Source: Rhodospirillales bacterium
GTDB lineage: Bacteria; Pseudomonadota; Alphaproteobacteria; Kiloniellales; JACOMY01
Length of the DNA stretch: 64,000 nt
Assembly: GCA_014324045.1 (NCBI GenBank)
Contig: JACOMY010000008.1
Location: 1-64,000, forward strand
Direction of reading: 5' to 3'
Both the position numbers and the translations under genes were made by a program. The notes beneath the pieces are model-generated. The model made no database searches. It worked only from the letters and a program-made list of their open reading frames with translations, and was not told the DNA's origin. Below are positions 1-8,508 of this stretch, piece by piece; within the stretch, counting starts at the first letter, position 1, and the number at the start of each line of letters is the position of its first letter.

Positions 1-505
1 GGCCTTGCCATCCATGGCCTGCGTCGGTTGCAAAGTCTGCCTTCAGACCGTTCGGGCCGGTGTAAGTCCCCGAAATTCCCTGCTCGTAGCGGCCGGAATT
101 GAGCGCTTTAGCCAAGAAAAGGGAACTGGAGATCTTGCCACGGATACTGTGGCCCTTGTCATTGACTTCGTAAGAACCGTCCGGTTTGACCTCGATACCG
201 GAGAATGTTATGTCTTCTCCTCTGCCCTTCCCCTTGGGGGTAATTGTCACGCTGAGCAGCATGCTCCTGCCGTTGTTGTCTCTCAAGAGGTCGAGGTTTG
301 CCGATACCTCCAAAGACGTGACGCCTGTTGCTTGCCTCACCCCGGCGCTTGTCTCGGCGCCTCCCTTTTCGTAATGGTAGAAGGCCACACTCGACATTCT
401 GGACTGAAGCAGCCCTCCTTGTTGGGAGTGCGCCCGTTCCGGCACGCCTGCGGCCAGCAGGACGGTAGCCGATAGGGCGATGCAGAAGCTGGAGAGACTT
501 TTCAT
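1..505 (-). CDS. Secreted protein of unknown function, copy 1 (partial at window edge)
   Basis: I do not recognise the family. The frame starts at an ATG at 505 with AAGG about 6 bases upstream and runs off the left edge. The first 28 residues are a signal peptide (basic start, hydrophobic stretch, cleavage near AHS-QQ), so the product should be exported. The mature part is polar, without Cys pairs or repeats. A second copy lies at 2227-2957, very similar in sequence but broken by a 10-base deletion; this copy keeps those 10 bases and reads on in the longer frame, so it may be the working one. In both copies the gene lies just downstream of a coxL-type gene on the same strand, although here only a coxL stump remains. 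Confidence 0.6.
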   Translation of the reverse strand, partial: MKSLSSFCIALSATVLLAAGVPERAHSQQGGLLQSRMSSVAFYHYEKGGAETSAGVRQATGVTSLEVSANLDLLRDNNGRSMLLSVTITPKGKGRGEDITFSGIEVKPDGSYEVNDKGHSIRGKISSSLFLAKALNSGRYEQGISGTYTGPNGLKADFATDAGHGWQG

Positions 506-752
506 GTCAGCCTTACGCCTCTTGTCCGCTGTGTAGAGCGTTCCGGTTTGTATCCCGGTTTGTCCAAGGGGGCCGCCTTCCCAAGCAGCGGTTTGCTACA
601 AGGTCCGTGACGGAGCTTAGTCTATGCAGAGTTGCCGCCGGGCTGTCAAGCGAGAAGCTCACGAAAATTTCAGCCTTGCGGATCGGGAACCGCTTTACTC
701 CCGGCCGAGGTAGGCTTCGATGTAGCGGTCCGCTTGCGGCGCGACGGGGGCT

Positions 753-914
753 TAGGCCTCTCTTGCCTCCTCGATTGCGCGCCACAGGCGCTCCGGCGTG
801 GCCGGCATGTCGATATGCGTTACGTCCAGGGGACTCAAGGCGTCGAGGAGCGCGTTAACGATGGCCGGCGCCCTTGACACCCATGGGATTGGTCCGGCAG
901 GGGATGTCCTCGAC
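753..914 (-). pseudogene. 3' remnant of a CoxL-type molybdopterin subunit gene
   Basis: This stretch is a near copy of the last part of the intact coxL-type gene (3069-3250), encoding the tail around the PERLW and EEAR residues. It has lost 29 bases between two short GCCGGCG repeats, and its upstream side stops abruptly near 914 where island sequence begins. No upstream catalytic part is present, so it cannot make an enzyme. It is the stump of the first copy in a tandem duplication. Confidence 0.75.
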
Positions 915-950
915 GTTGGCGGGAGCCTTCGCGCTTGTCTCTTGTACTGA

Positions 951-980
951 GCGGTCTGGTGAGTCAGGGTCAACCGCAAC
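951..980. repeat. 30-bp direct repeat, copy A
   Basis: The sequence GCGGTCTGGTGAGTCAGGGT followed by CAACCGCAAC recurs nearly unchanged at 2230-2259 and, more diverged, at 2297-2326. All three are preceded by a TAC.(T)GAG or TAC.TAG-like run. Copies A and B bracket the RHH/coiled-coil/primase fragment island, so they may be boundary repeats. Confidence 0.6.
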
Positions 981-1117
981 AGGGTTAGGGCTTAAATTGA
1001 CCGAAATACATCAACGGACACGGTGCCCTATTTCAAGAAGAAAGACAAGACGCCCTTGACATTTTCTTAAATGTGTAGTAAGCCGCTGGCTACGCAGCAA
1101 CGGTAAAGGACGGGGGC

Positions 1118-1366
1118 ATGAACGAGGACCAACCGAAGGCACCGCGGCGGCACCGGCGCCGGACCTTCTACCCGCACAAGCTGACCGTGCCGCTGAATGA
1201 CGAGACCTACGTCCGCATCGCTGCGGCGGCGGAGCGGTACGAACTCAGCCGTGCCGAAATCCTGCGCGCAGCTGCGGAGCGGGGCCTATCGGCCGAACTG
1301 GATCCCCTCGCTCGACTGCAAAGGAAGGCCAATGCCATCCGGCAGAAGAGGGAGGGCAGGGCATGA
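1118..1366 (+). CDS. Ribbon-helix-helix DNA-binding protein
   Basis: An 82-residue basic protein. The first 20 residues are rich in Arg and Lys. Residues about 22-60 fit a ribbon-helix-helix fold: a short beta strand (KLTVPLNDETY) followed by two helices (VRIAAAAERYELS, RAEILRAAAERGLS). Such proteins dimerise and bind operator DNA, commonly as autorepressors on mobile or plasmid-like elements. The ATG at 1118 follows AAAGGA by about 7 bases. The stop overlaps the next gene's start as ATGA, so the two are translationally coupled. The target is unknown; autoregulation and a partitioning or antitoxin-like role are both possible. Confidence 0.7.
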   Translation: MNEDQPKAPRRHRRRTFYPHKLTVPLNDETYVRIAAAAERYELSRAEILRAAAERGLSAELDPLARLQRKANAIRQKREGRA

Positions 1367-1839
1367 ATCTGGCCTTCGATACGCACGCCGCTGTCAAGCG
1401 CTTGCGCGAGGCCGGTTTCACCGAAGGTCAGGCCGAGGCCTTGAGCGAAACCCTGCAGGACGGTGTCACCGGCGGCGGCCTGGCGACCAAGGCGGACTTG
1501 GCAACCAAAGCCGAATTGGTCGAGGTGAAGAACGAACTGAAGACCGAATTGGCCGAGGTGAAGGCCCAATTGGCAGGCTTGGCAACCAAAACTGAATTGG
1601 CCGAGGTGAAAACCCAATTGGCAGGCTTGGCAACCAAAACTGAATTGGCCGAGGTGAAGGCCCAATTGGCAGGCTTGGCAACCAAAACCGAATTGGCCGA
1701 GGTGAAAACCCAATTGGCAGGCTTGGCAACCAAAGCCGAATTGGCCGAAGTGAAGAACGATCTTGTTTGGATTAAGCGGATCGGCGCCCTGATCGTGGCA
1801 TTGCTGGCCGTGCCCATCCTGCGCGACCTCTTGGGCTAA
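1363..1839 (+). CDS. Tail-anchored coiled-coil protein with 16-residue repeats (DUF1640-like)
   Basis: A 158-residue protein. The N-terminal 40 residues (FDTHAAVKRLREAGFTEGQA) match the start of the DUF1640/CCDC90-type family, whose members begin with this short helical region and end in a coiled coil plus membrane anchor. The middle is a regular coiled coil built from a 16-residue unit, LAEVKAQLAGLATKTE, repeated four times with A and T alternating at one position. The C-terminus has a hydrophobic helix (IGALIVALLAVPILRDLL) likely to sit in the inner membrane. It is coupled to the RHH gene by an ATGA overlap. The repeat number probably varies among strains. Function is not known. Confidence 0.65.
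   Translation: MNLAFDTHAAVKRLREAGFTEGQAEALSETLQDGVTGGGLATKADLATKAELVEVKNELKTELAEVKAQLAGLATKTELAEVKTQLAGLATKTELAEVKAQLAGLATKTELAEVKTQLAGLATKAELAEVKNDLVWIKRIGALIVALLAVPILRDLLG
1543..1734 (+). repeat. Four 48-bp tandem repeats inside the coiled-coil gene
   Basis: Units at 1543-1590, 1591-1638, 1639-1686 and 1687-1734 are nearly identical. Units 1 and 3 share GGCCCAATTG while units 2 and 4 share AACCCAATTG, so the array looks like a duplicated 96-bp dimer. The length is a multiple of three, so copy-number change keeps the reading frame. Confidence 0.9.
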
Positions 1840-1890
1840 CCGCCGTTGCAATTGGCCCTCACGTACCGGATCGAGAAGGCCCACACCGCC

Positions 1891-2241
1891 ATGAACACCT
1901 TCCCGCCGCGCGGCGGCTGGTCGGCCGATCCTACCGCCGCCGATTGGGCGCAGCGGCTGGGACTGAAGAAGCGGGGCACGCGGGCCTACGAAGGCCCCTG
2001 CCCGCTCTGCGGTCGGACAGATCGCTTTCACGTCACCGAGCGCAACGGCAAGATCCTGATCGGCTGCCGCGGCTGCATGGATGGCCAAACGAAAGAGGTA
2101 CGGCGCCGGCGCTTCGGCGACCTCATGCGCCAGGTCTTGGCCGGAGCGCTCGCAAGTAAGATACTGATTTTAAATGGGGAAAAGCGTATTCCTGGATGTT
2201 CTGTGCTGGTCTTTGCCAGCAGATACCTAGCGGTCTGGTGA
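1891..2241 (+). pseudogene. Truncated primase-type zinc-finger protein
   Basis: From the ATG at 1891 the frame encodes the N-terminal zinc-binding domain typical of phage and plasmid DNA primases: CPLCGRTDRFHV followed by a strand and IGCRGC, giving a CxxC...CxxC zinc site. Family members continue for several hundred residues into TOPRIM or helicase domains. Here homology-like sequence ends near RQVLAGALA (about 2155), and the frame then runs through unrelated sequence into the direct repeat at 2230. The likely explanation is a mobile-element primase cut off at the island edge. An upstream in-frame start at 1846 is possible but has no good ribosome site. Confidence 0.65.
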
Positions 2242-2259
2242 GTGAGGGTCAACCGGAAC
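2230..2259. repeat. 30-bp direct repeat, copy B
   Basis: Nearly identical to copy A at 951-980 (two mismatches visible). It lies at the right edge of the primase fragment. Confidence 0.6.
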
Positions 2260-2296
2260 CATCGCCCGGATTAACGCTGCCACCCAGATGTACTTA

Positions 2297-2326
2297 GCTG
2301 TGTGGTGAGTGCGAGTCAACCGCAAC
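2297..2326. repeat. 30-bp direct repeat, copy C (diverged)
   Basis: Shares TGGTGAGT and GTCAACCGCAAC with copies A and B. It lies 67 bases after copy B. B and C are read as the last codons of the neighbouring minus-strand secreted-protein frame. Confidence 0.5.
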
Positions 2327-3068
2327 TCTATGTCTTCCTCACTCTGTTGCTTCTGCCAGCGATCGCTCTCAAGGGCCCAGAAGTCTTTAAAATACCCTTG
2401 GTAATCAGCTGTAGAGTATTTCCAGGAGTCAAAGTACATCATGGCGCTGAGCGGATCGCGAAGGCCTTGCCATCCATGGCCTGCGTCGGTTGCAAAGTCT
2501 GCCTTCAGACCGTTCGGGCCGGTGTAAGTCCCCGAAATTCCCTGCTCGTAGCGGCCGGTTTAGCCAAGAAAAGGGAACTGGAGATCTTGCCACGGATACT
2601 GTGGCCCTTGTCATTGACTTCGTAAGAACCGTCCGGTTTGACCTCGATATCGGAGAATTTTATTTGTTCTACTCCGTCCTTCCCCTTGGGGGTAATTGTC
2701 ACGTTGAGCAGCATGCTCCTGCCGTTGTTGTCTCTCAAGAGGTCGAGGTTTGCCGATACCTCCAAAAACTCGATGCCTGTTGCTTGCCTCACCCCAGCGC
2801 TTGTCTCGGCGCCTCCCTTTTCGTAATGGGTGAAGGCCACACTCGACATTCTGGACTGAAGCAGCCCTCCTTGTTGGGAGTGCGCTCGTTCCGGCAAGCC
2901 TGCGGCCAGCAGGGCGGTCGCCGATAGGGCGATGCAGAAACTGGAGAAGCTTTTCATGTCAGCCTTACGCCTCTTGTCCGCTGTGTAGAGCGTTCCGGTT
3001 TGTATCCCGGTTTGTCCAGGGGTGCCGCCTTCCCAAGCAGCGGTTTGCTACAAGGTCCGTGACGGAGC

Positions 3069-5393
3069 TTATGCCTTTCTTGCCTCCTCAATTGCCTGCC
3101 ACAGGCGCTCCGGCGTGGCCGGCATGTCGATGTGCGTTACACCCAGGGGACCCAAGGCGTCGAGGAGCGCGTTGACGATGGCCGGCGGGGCGCCGATGGC
3201 GCCGGCCTCGCCGGCGCCCTTGACGCCCATGGGATTGGTCCGGCAGGGAATGTCCTCGACCAAGGTGAGATCGAGGTCCGGCATGTCGCCGGCCCGCGGC
3301 AGGCAGTAGTCCATCCAGGAGCCGGTCAAGAGCTGACCGTCTTCGCGGTAGACCGTGCGCTCCAGCAGGGCCTGCCCCAGGCCCTGCAGGGTGCCGCCCT
3401 GCACCTGGCCCGCTACCAGCAGCGGATTGACCAGGGTGCCGAAGTCGTCGACTACGGTGTAGCGCTCAAGGTTCACCCTGCCGGTCTCCGGGTCCACTTC
3501 CAACTCGCAGATGTGGCAGCCGTTGGGATAGGTCAGGGCCTCGGCCGCATAGGTGCCGCCCTCGCGCAAGGGGCCGGTCAGCCCCTCCGGCGCCCGCCCG
3601 GCCGCGGCCGCCGCGGCGATCTCGCCCAAGGCAATGCGGCGGTCGGTGCCGGCGACGGTGAAGACGCCCGCTGCGAACTCCAGATCGGCCACCGCGGTTT
3701 CGAGGAGATGGCCGGCGATCTGCCGGGCGCGTTCGATCAGCTTGTCGCAGGCGCGGCCGATGGCGACGCCGCCCATCAGCAAGGACCGCGATCCGCCGGT
3801 GCCGCCGCCCTGCTGCAGGATGCTGCTGTCGCCCTGGATCATGCGCAGCTGCGCCGGATCGAGGCCCAGTGTCTCATGCAGGATCTGCGCATAGGCGGTC
3901 AGGTGCCCCTGACCGTTGGTCTGGGTGCCGACGAGCAAGGTGGCGCCGCCGCCGGGCTCCAGCGTCACCTCGGCGGTTTCTTCGCCGAGCCCGCCGCAGG
4001 CCTCGATGTAGCAGCCGATGCCCAGCCCGCGGCGCTTGCCGGCCGCCGCCGAGGCCGCCTTGCGCGCCGCCAGACCGCCAAGGCCGGCGCGCCGGCAGGC
4101 TTCGGCCAGGATGCGCGGGAAGTCGCCGACATCGTAGGTGCGGCCGAGACCGGTGTCGTAGGGAAGGTCTTGCGGCCGGATGAAGTTCCGCTGCCGGATC
4201 TCGCAAGAAGAGAGGCCGGCGACGCGCCCGGCCTCCTCTACCAGACGCTCCAGCAGATAGGCCGCTTCCGGCCGTCCGGCGCCGCGGTAGGCATCGACCG
4301 GGACGGTGTTGGTGAAGACGCACTTCACGTTGGCGAAGATGGCCGGGATCCGGTAGAGCGCCGACAGCATCGGCGTGGAGGCCCCGGTCGGGATCAGCGG
4401 GGCGAAATTGGAAAGATAGGCCCCCATGTTGGCCCAGGTCTCGACCCGCAGGCCCAGGAAACGGCCGCTGCCGTCCATCGCCATTGCGGCCTCGGTCACA
4501 TGGTCGCGGCCTTGCGTATCGGAGAGGAAGCTTTCGGTCCGCTCGGCAGTCCACTTCACCGGGCGGCTCAGCTGCAAGGCGGCGAAGACCGTCATCACCA
4601 TTTCCGGATAGAGGAAGATCTTCATGCCGAAGCCGCCGCCGACATCCGGGCAGACCAGGCGGAGCTTGCCGGGGTCCAGACCCATGACCTCGGCCAGCTG
4701 CCCCTTCAGGCGAAAGATTCCCTGATTGCCGCCGGTCAGGGTGACGATGCCGGTCTGCGGATCGAACTCGGCCAAGGCGGCGCGCGGCTCCAGCGCGTTT
4801 ACCACCACGCGGTTGTTGACGATCCGGATCCTGGCGATCTTGTCCGCCCCGGCGAAGGCGGCGGCGACCGCCGCTTCGTCGCCCTGGACCCAATCGAGGC
4901 TGAGGTTATCGTCCAGCTCCTCATGCAGCAGCGGCGCCCCGGGCGCCAGCGCCGGCCGGCATTGCGTGACCGCGGGCAGGTCTTCGTAGATGGCTTCGAC
5001 CAGTTCGGCGGCATCGCGCGCCTGGGCCAGGCTCCCGGCTACCACGAAGGCCAGAGGATTGCCGACAAAGCGGACCTTGTCTTCGGCCAGCACGCTGTAG
5101 CGCGGCACCGCGGTGCGGCTGCCGCCGCGGCCCGGCATCGGCGCCGTGCAGGGAATGGGGCCGACGCCGGCGGCGGCAAGATCGGCGCCGCTGTAGACGG
5201 CCAGGACACCCGGCGCGGCCTGAGCGGCCTTCAGGTCGAGGGACAGGATCTTGGCGTGCGCAACGGGGCTGCGCACCACCAGGCCATAGCACTGGCCGGG
5301 GCGGGAGATGTCGTCGGTATAGCAGCCGCCGCCGGTGACCAGGCGCCGGTCCTCCAGCCGCCGCATGGCCTGGCCTATGCCGAACTGTCCCAT
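3069..5393 (-). CDS. Xanthine dehydrogenase-family molybdopterin-binding subunit, CoxL form II
   Basis: A 774-residue large subunit of the molybdenum hydroxylase family (CO dehydrogenase, xanthine dehydrogenase, isoquinoline oxidoreductase type). These bind molybdopterin cytosine dinucleotide and hydroxylate or oxidise a small substrate in the cytoplasm. Visible landmarks are the N-terminal [13 protein letters not shown] motif, the [12 protein letters not shown] cofactor motif, [17 protein letters not shown] and the catalytic Glu in [16 protein letters not shown]. The loop reads AYRGAGR (form II) rather than AYRCSFR, so true CO oxidation is unlikely and the substrate is unknown. The ATG at 5393 has GGAGAAGAGGA upstream; a TTG at 5414 is also in frame. 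No medium (FAD) or small (2Fe-2S) subunit gene is adjacent, so partners must lie elsewhere. Confidence 0.9.
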   Translation of the reverse strand: MGQFGIGQAMRRLEDRRLVTGGGCYTDDISRPGQCYGLVVRSPVAHAKILSLDLKAAQAAPGVLAVYSGADLAAAGVGPIPCTAPMPGRGGSRTAVPRYSVLAEDKVRFVGNPLAFVVAGSLAQARDAAELVEAIYEDLPAVTQCRPALAPGAPLLHEELDDNLSLDWVQGDEAAVAAAFAGADKIARIRIVNNRVVVNALEPRAALAEFDPQTGIVTLTGGNQGIFRLKGQLAEVMGLDPGKLRLVCPDVGGGFGMKIFLYPEMVMTVFAALQLSRPVKWTAERTESFLSDTQGRDHVTEAAMAMDGSGRFLGLRVETWANMGAYLSNFAPLIPTGASTPMLSALYRIPAIFANVKCVFTNTVPVDAYRGAGRPEAAYLLERLVEEAGRVAGLSSCEIRQRNFIRPQDLPYDTGLGRTYDVGDFPRILAEACRRAGLGGLAARKAASAAAGKRRGLGIGCYIEACGGLGEETAEVTLEPGGGATLLVGTQTNGQGHLTAYAQILHETLGLDPAQLRMIQGDSSILQQGGGTGGSRSLLMGGVAIGRACDKLIERARQIAGHLLETAVADLEFAAGVFTVAGTDRRIALGEIAAAAAAGRAPEGLTGPLREGGTYAAEALTYPNGCHICELEVDPETGRVNLERYTVVDDFGTLVNPLLVAGQVQGGTLQGLGQALLERTVYREDGQLLTGSWMDYCLPRAGDMPDLDLTLVEDIPCRTNPMGVKGAGEAGAIGAPPAIVNALLDALGPLGVTHIDMPATPERLWQAIEEARKA

Positions 5394-5638
5394 GGCCGGT
5401 TTCCTCTTCTCCAATCGCCGCGATAAGGGCGGTAGGCCGGACCGCTACCGCAGATGCGGCGATCACGGGGCCGGACGATAGACTGCTGCTTGCCGGCTGT
5501 CCACTTCCGCCAAGCTTTCCCGGTCCAGAGAACCGATAGGAGGAGCGGTAAGGGAGGCAAAGGCTTCCGCTTGACAAAGCGTGGGGCCGCGTGCCTCTAG
5601 GCCGAAACTTCGAGGATGGGCAAGAGAGGACAACCGCG

Positions 5639-6112
5639 ATGGCGCAAGACACGGCGGCCCTGATCGGGGCTCTGCTGAACTCCGGCCGCATTTCCGCCGA
5701 TACCCGCGAGGATCTGGAGAGCTTCCGGACGCTCCTGAAGGACGGGGCGCTGGAGCAGTCCGACCGCCGCTATATCGAGGCTCTGGCCGAGCGCATCCTC
5801 GGCGGCAAGCCGGCGGCCGGCGGCGGCGGGGACGAAGAAGACGACAGCAGCGAAGAGGGTGAAGACGGTGACGCGGAGGCCGAGTGGGAGGCCCTGGAAG
5901 AGCGCGCCGAAAAAGCCGAAGCCCGGGTTCGGGAGTTGGAGGCGGAGGCTGAAGAGATGACCCGCCGTATCGATGCGCTGGAAGGCGAGCTCGCCGCCCT
6001 GAAAGAGGGAAGCCTGAAGGAAGGGGGAAGCCTGAAGGAAGGGGGAAGCCTGAAGGAAGGGGGAAGCCTGAAGGAAGGGGGAAGCCTGAAGGGAGAAAGC
6101 GGCCGAACCTGA
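5639..6112 (+). CDS. Acidic coiled-coil protein with GSLKEG repeats
   Basis: A 157-residue protein of unknown function. The ATG at 5639 follows AGAGGA by 8 bases; an in-frame GTG at 5591 is less likely. Residues 1-55 form a compact helical region (ALIGALLNSGRISADTRED). An acidic linker follows (DEEDDSSEEGEDGD), then a coiled coil of about 55 residues rich in Glu and Ala, then five hexapeptides of the form GSLKEG at the C-terminus. No signal peptide or membrane segment is seen. The next gene is 180 bases downstream. The repeats are encoded by an 18-bp array and may vary in number. Confidence 0.6.
   Translation: MAQDTAALIGALLNSGRISADTREDLESFRTLLKDGALEQSDRRYIEALAERILGGKPAAGGGGDEEDDSSEEGEDGDAEAEWEALEERAEKAEARVRELEAEAEEMTRRIDALEGELAALKEGSLKEGGSLKEGGSLKEGGSLKEGGSLKGESGRT
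6008..6097 (+). repeat. Five 18-bp tandem repeats
   Basis: The unit GGAAGCCTGAAGGAAGGG is repeated five times in frame at the 3' end of the coiled-coil gene; the last copy is imperfect. A second short array built on GCAACCCTAGCGCCG follows after the stop codon at about 6147-6185. Confidence 0.9.
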
Positions 6113-6293
6113 CCCGGCCGGCAGCCGGCAGCGGTTGGGCCACAGCGCGGGCAACCCTAGCGCCGGCAACCCTAGCGCTGGCAGCCCTGCCGCAGCGGGG
6201 CCGCCAGCCTATCGGGCAGCGGGTGGAAGACCGCGTTCCCCCCTTCCCATCCCCCCGTTTCCCCCTTCCCATCGAGGTGAGGAAACCGCGCGC

Positions 6294-7121
6294 ATGATCT
6301 GGATTGCGATCGCCGTTCCGGCCCTCGCCGCCGAACTGGCGCTGATGCTCCTGCTGCTGGCCGCAGCCCGCAAGCGGCGCCGGCTGGCCGCGGCGCTCAA
6401 GACAGCTGCAGCGGCGGAGGTTGCCGCGCCCTTGCCGGCGGTGCTCCGGCAGCTGGTCTCGCAAGCCGGGGTTTCGCACGGGGGAGTCGCACAAGGAGAG
6501 GCCGGTACCGGCGGCGGTATCGTGCGGCTGACCCAGCACTGCGCCCTGCGCTTCGACCCCGGGGGGGCCTGGCATGACATGGAAGCCCAGACCCTGGTTG
6601 CCACCGCAAGCCCGGGCTTCGTCCAGCAGGCCAAGCTCAAGGCCGGCCCCCTCGCGGTGCTCCGGACGGCCGATGCCTTCGTGGCCGGACGCGGCAGCCT
6701 GGAGGCCCGCCTCTTCGGGTTGGTTCCGATTGCCAAAGCTGAGGGGCCCGCCGCCGACCGAAGCGAGGCAATCCGCTGTCTGGCGGAACTGCTTCGGGCA
6801 CCGGATGCCCTTGCCCAGGTTCCCGGCCTCAGCTGGCAGGAGATCGACGCGGCCGCCGTCCGCGTAACGGTGGCGACGGCATCCGGCAGCACCGAAGCCC
6901 TGCTCCGCGTGGCGGAAGACGGCAGTGTCATCCTCCGGGCCGAGCGGCCGCGGGCGACCGGAGCCGGCGCCGTGCCGACACCGTGGGAGGCGCAGCTGCG
7001 GAATCGGCGGCCGATCGGCGGCCGGCAAATCCTGACAGAAAGCGAGCTACGCTGGCTGCTGCCCGGTGGCGCCTTCCCCTATTGGCGCGGGCGCATCGCC
7101 GGCTACCGTCTGGAACCTTAG
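6294..7121 (+). CDS. DUF6544 family protein, membrane-anchored
   Basis: A 275-residue protein starting at an ATG preceded by AGGTGAGGA. Residues 1-25 form one hydrophobic helix (IAIAVPALAAELALMLLLLAAA) followed by KRRR, which anchors the rest to the membrane. The soluble part shows the pattern I associate with DUF6544: a start near PLPAVLRQLV, W-H-D-M-x-A-Q-T, D-A-F-x-x-G-R-G-S-L-E-A-R-L-F-G-L-x-P near the middle, R-x-L-A-E-L-L-R-A-P-D-A-L, then a C-terminal pattern with W-L-L-P-G-G and Y-W-R-G. No function is established for the family. The ORF stands alone; the upstream coiled-coil gene is 180 bases away. Confidence 0.7.
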   Translation: MIWIAIAVPALAAELALMLLLLAAARKRRRLAAALKTAAAAEVAAPLPAVLRQLVSQAGVSHGGVAQGEAGTGGGIVRLTQHCALRFDPGGAWHDMEAQTLVATASPGFVQQAKLKAGPLAVLRTADAFVAGRGSLEARLFGLVPIAKAEGPAADRSEAIRCLAELLRAPDALAQVPGLSWQEIDAAAVRVTVATASGSTEALLRVAEDGSVILRAERPRATGAGAVPTPWEAQLRNRRPIGGRQILTESELRWLLPGGAFPYWRGRIAGYRLEP

Positions 7122-7515
7122 GGCCGGGGAAAGTTAGCGCCGGGGACGGTTAACATGGCGATGGGCGGGGCGAGTCTTCGGGGCGGGCCGGGTGGCTAAG
7201 GCTGCCGGGCTGCGGTCCGCTCCCGCCATCGGGAGCCCGCATGGGATCCTGGGCGGGGCCGCTCTTGCAGAGCCTGGGCCGGCCCAGTCGCGGCCGCCCT
7301 GCCGGCCCGCTTGGCGATCTGCAGCATCTTCCCGCCGGCGAACCGGAAAACCCTTGACGGCATTCGGAAAGGTGTCTTTAAACTATTCTTAAACTGGCCC
7401 TAACCGGGAGTTACCCGGGGTTTGCGATTCATTTGCGATTCAAGGGGCTTGCGATCCGGGCAGCAAGCCGGGCCGGGCTCCAGACCAGCCGCTTGAGCGA
7501 GGAGGCGGATTGAAA
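7122..7515. other. Gap without a recognised gene
   Basis: About 390 bases between the DUF6544 gene and the lipoprotein reading frame. The last 130 bases are less GC-rich and likely hold the promoter of the lipoprotein gene. There is no tRNA-like fold or convincing hairpin followed by T residues. Confidence 0.4.
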
Positions 7516-8508
7516 ATGTCAAACAGAGTTGGGCTTGTTATCGCCGCGGCTGCCATCGCCCTGCTGGCCGGCTGCGGCAGCAATTGAGGCGGCGACGGCG
7601 CCGACCCTGGTTCTACTCCTCTTGCAGAGTTCAGATCTGCGGCGATTGCGGCGGCGGGAGCGGGCGCCACCGTGCCGAACGAGATGGCTGTTACCAATCA
7701 GCTGACGATCGCCGCGCGGGAAGTTCCCAACGCGGATCTCCTGACCGCCTCGGCAATTTACTATGAAGCGCCGGGGGGTACCTCCGCAAGCACCGGCTAC
7801 CTCGTTGGGCAGGCTTGTCAAGGTACAACCTGTAATTTTGAGCTTTCCGTCGGCGAAGAAACATTTCAGACGTCCGTCATGCTGGAACCTCTTTTCGGCC
7901 TCGTCATCGCCGCCGAGAGCGCCGGGCGCCTGGACCCAGTCCTGACGAATGCCGACGGCATCACCCTGCTCCGCCGCAGACCCGGCAATGCCACGGAGCA
8001 TACGCATTACGGGGCCTGGATGGAGAACGCCGGCTTCATCGTTGCCGTCGATGGCGCATTTGTGCTACCACGCGAAGAGGGCGGCGCCATTACGATCCCG
8101 GGCCGGGCGGCAGCGGCTGGCGGCGAGTGCGAGCCCGGCCTGCCGACTGCAGATGCGGCCTGGAAGGGTTTGATGGTCGGAACCTTCCAGAGCGGCGATG
8201 AGGCGGACGATATCCTCCAGGGCCAGGCGGAACTGACCTTCAGCTCGAACAGGATCGAGGCGGTCTTCAGCGGCATCCGCAATATCGATAATCCGCGGGC
8301 GGAGGACAACCGCATAGCAGACATAAGCTTCCAGGGCGTCGAGACTACCCACAGCGGAACCTATGGGACGGTGCTGAGCGATTCGCGTATCGCCGGCGCC
8401 TTCTACGGCGACGGCCGCACCGAAACCGCCGGAACCTTCGAAAAGGACAACATCGTCGGAGCCTTCGGCGCCAAGAGGGTGCAGATGACGATGAACGGCG
8501 GCGGCTGA
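7516..8508 (+). pseudogene. TbpB-like surface lipoprotein with in-frame TGA after the lipobox
   Basis: The ATG at 7516 begins MSNRVGLVIAAAAIALLAGC, a lipoprotein signal with lipobox LLAGC. Three codons later, at 7585-7587, the frame hits TGA. The same frame is then open to 8508 (more than 300 codons). The downstream part ends with two features of transferrin-binding-protein-like beta barrels: a repeated G-x-F-Y-G-D-G pattern and GTFEKDNIVGAFGAKR. Relatives usually have a Gly-rich run after the lipid Cys, so a single GGA-to-TGA change would explain the lesion. A GTG at 7672 could start a shorter protein, but without an export signal. True nonsense mutation, recoding or sequencing error are all possible. 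Confidence 0.7.

Larger units (their letters stand above)
2227..2957 (-). pseudogene. Secreted protein of unknown function, copy 2, frameshifted
   Basis: This starts at the ATG at 2957 with the same signal peptide as the copy at 1-505. Around 2556-2557 it lacks ten bases (AATTGAGCGC on the plus strand) that copy 1 has. After the gap the frame ends at 2505. Adding ten bases back joins it exactly to the downstream open frame 2442-2227 (MMYFDSWKYSTADYQGYF...), predicting an ancestral protein of about 246 residues. The C-terminal codons run into direct repeats B and C, so the original end may also be altered. I do not recognise the family. It sits about 110 bases downstream of the coxL-type gene in the same direction. 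Confidence 0.75.

Noticed and set aside
1543-1734. Regular repeats that could suggest a CRISPR array
   Set aside because: Units are contiguous, without spacers, in frame with a coding sequence; it is a protein-coding repeat.
3132-5426. Very long plus-strand open frame opposite the coxL-type gene
   Set aside because: It mirrors the third-position GC pattern of the real gene, has no recognisable domain and no ribosome site; it is an antisense shadow.
7672-8508. GTG at 7672 as the real start of the lipoprotein-like gene
   Set aside because: It would remove the signal peptide and lipobox, which lie in the same frame upstream and clearly belong to the gene.
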